64,000 nt of DNA from an uncultured Methylococcaceae bacterium (lineage in GTDB: Bacteria > Pseudomonadota > Gammaproteobacteria > Methylococcales > Methylomonadaceae), in the NCBI GenBank assembly GCA_903938485.1, contig CAJADF010000127.1, positions 52,638 through 116,637 of the forward strand. Direction: 5' to 3'. Of the stretch, positions 63,917 through 64,000 are shown one piece after another (position 1 is the first letter of the stretch; each line of letters starts with the position of its first letter). A program made the translations under genes and the position numbers. The notes beneath the pieces are model-generated. The model saw nothing but the letters and a program-made list of their open reading frames with translations, did no database searches and was not told the DNA's origin.

Positions 63917-64000
63917 GAGCTTGGCAATTCCCTACTTTCGCATGGCAAACTGCCACACTATCATCGGCGCTAAACGGTTTCACTTCCGAGTTCGGGATGG
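63917..64000 (-). rRNA. rrf: 5S rRNA, 3' part (partial)
   Basis: Read on the leftward strand, the sequence contains CCGAACTCGGAAGTGAAAC, then AGCGCCGATGATAGTGTGG and GCGAAAGTAGGGAATTGCC. These match loops and helices of the last two thirds of bacterial 5S rRNA. The gene continues beyond the right edge. The 3' end is placed by analogy to E. coli and may be off by a few bases. Confidence 0.95.

Overview
The window reads as a stretch of chromosome from an AT-rich (low G+C) gammaproteobacterium. The best evidence is gene content and order. The run gshB-tonB-yqgE-ruvX-pyrR-pyrB-pyrC', ending in a dihydroorotase homologue without its metal ligands, is the arrangement known from Pseudomonas. The PriA, Rho, DsbB, YrfG, HemL, PepN and Tex proteins are also gammaproteobacterial in type. 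The sequence alone does not fix the genus. Most genes are conserved housekeeping genes in short operons, often coupled by stop/start overlaps (TAATG, TAGTG, ATGA).

Layout. 1-8.1 kb: the end of lnt, a Lon-like AAA+ protease, and a leftward block dsbB, priA, argS and a SPOR-domain gene. 8.2-10.8 kb: a TacA/TacT-type toxin-antitoxin pair, then a radical-SAM protein related to spore photoproduct lyase overlapping a short-chain dehydrogenase. 10.9-18 kb: proC-yggT, facing a soluble RnfB-like ferredoxin with a membrane-anchored coiled-coil protein, then cobO, hemL and rmuC. 18.3-26.1 kb: a large UPF0182 membrane protein, a family 2 glycosyltransferase without a normal start codon, a DOMON-like protein, a NamZ/DUF1343 protein and tex.

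26.1-34.8 kb is an accessory island. It holds an MntA/HepT pair, a ParDE pair whose toxin begins with CTG, a HigBA pair, a PLD-nuclease/helicase fusion of 1051 residues, a DUF3293 protein, several unknown or broken small genes, a promoter-leader cassette present twice, a 44-bp dispersed repeat, and a 0.32-kb array of degenerate 22-bp repeats. This is the most unusual part of the window.

34.9-43.6 kb returns to core genes: leuB, a DegP-type protease, moaB, a DUF423 protein, pepN, a TVP38-type membrane protein, and a PAP2 phosphatase-glycosyltransferase pair behind a possible Pho box. 43.7-48 kb is a complete type I secretion system (TolC, HlyD and PrtD types) with no recognisable substrate gene. 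48.4-56.8 kb: a lipoprotein, queF, psd, the pyrimidine/glutathione block, and rpmB-rpmG. 56.9-63.7 kb: an MHS-type transporter, a divergent transketolase-family enzyme, uppP, rho, trxA and yrfG. The right edge enters the 3' end of a leftward 5S rRNA gene with its terminator, so an rRNA operon lies just beyond the window.
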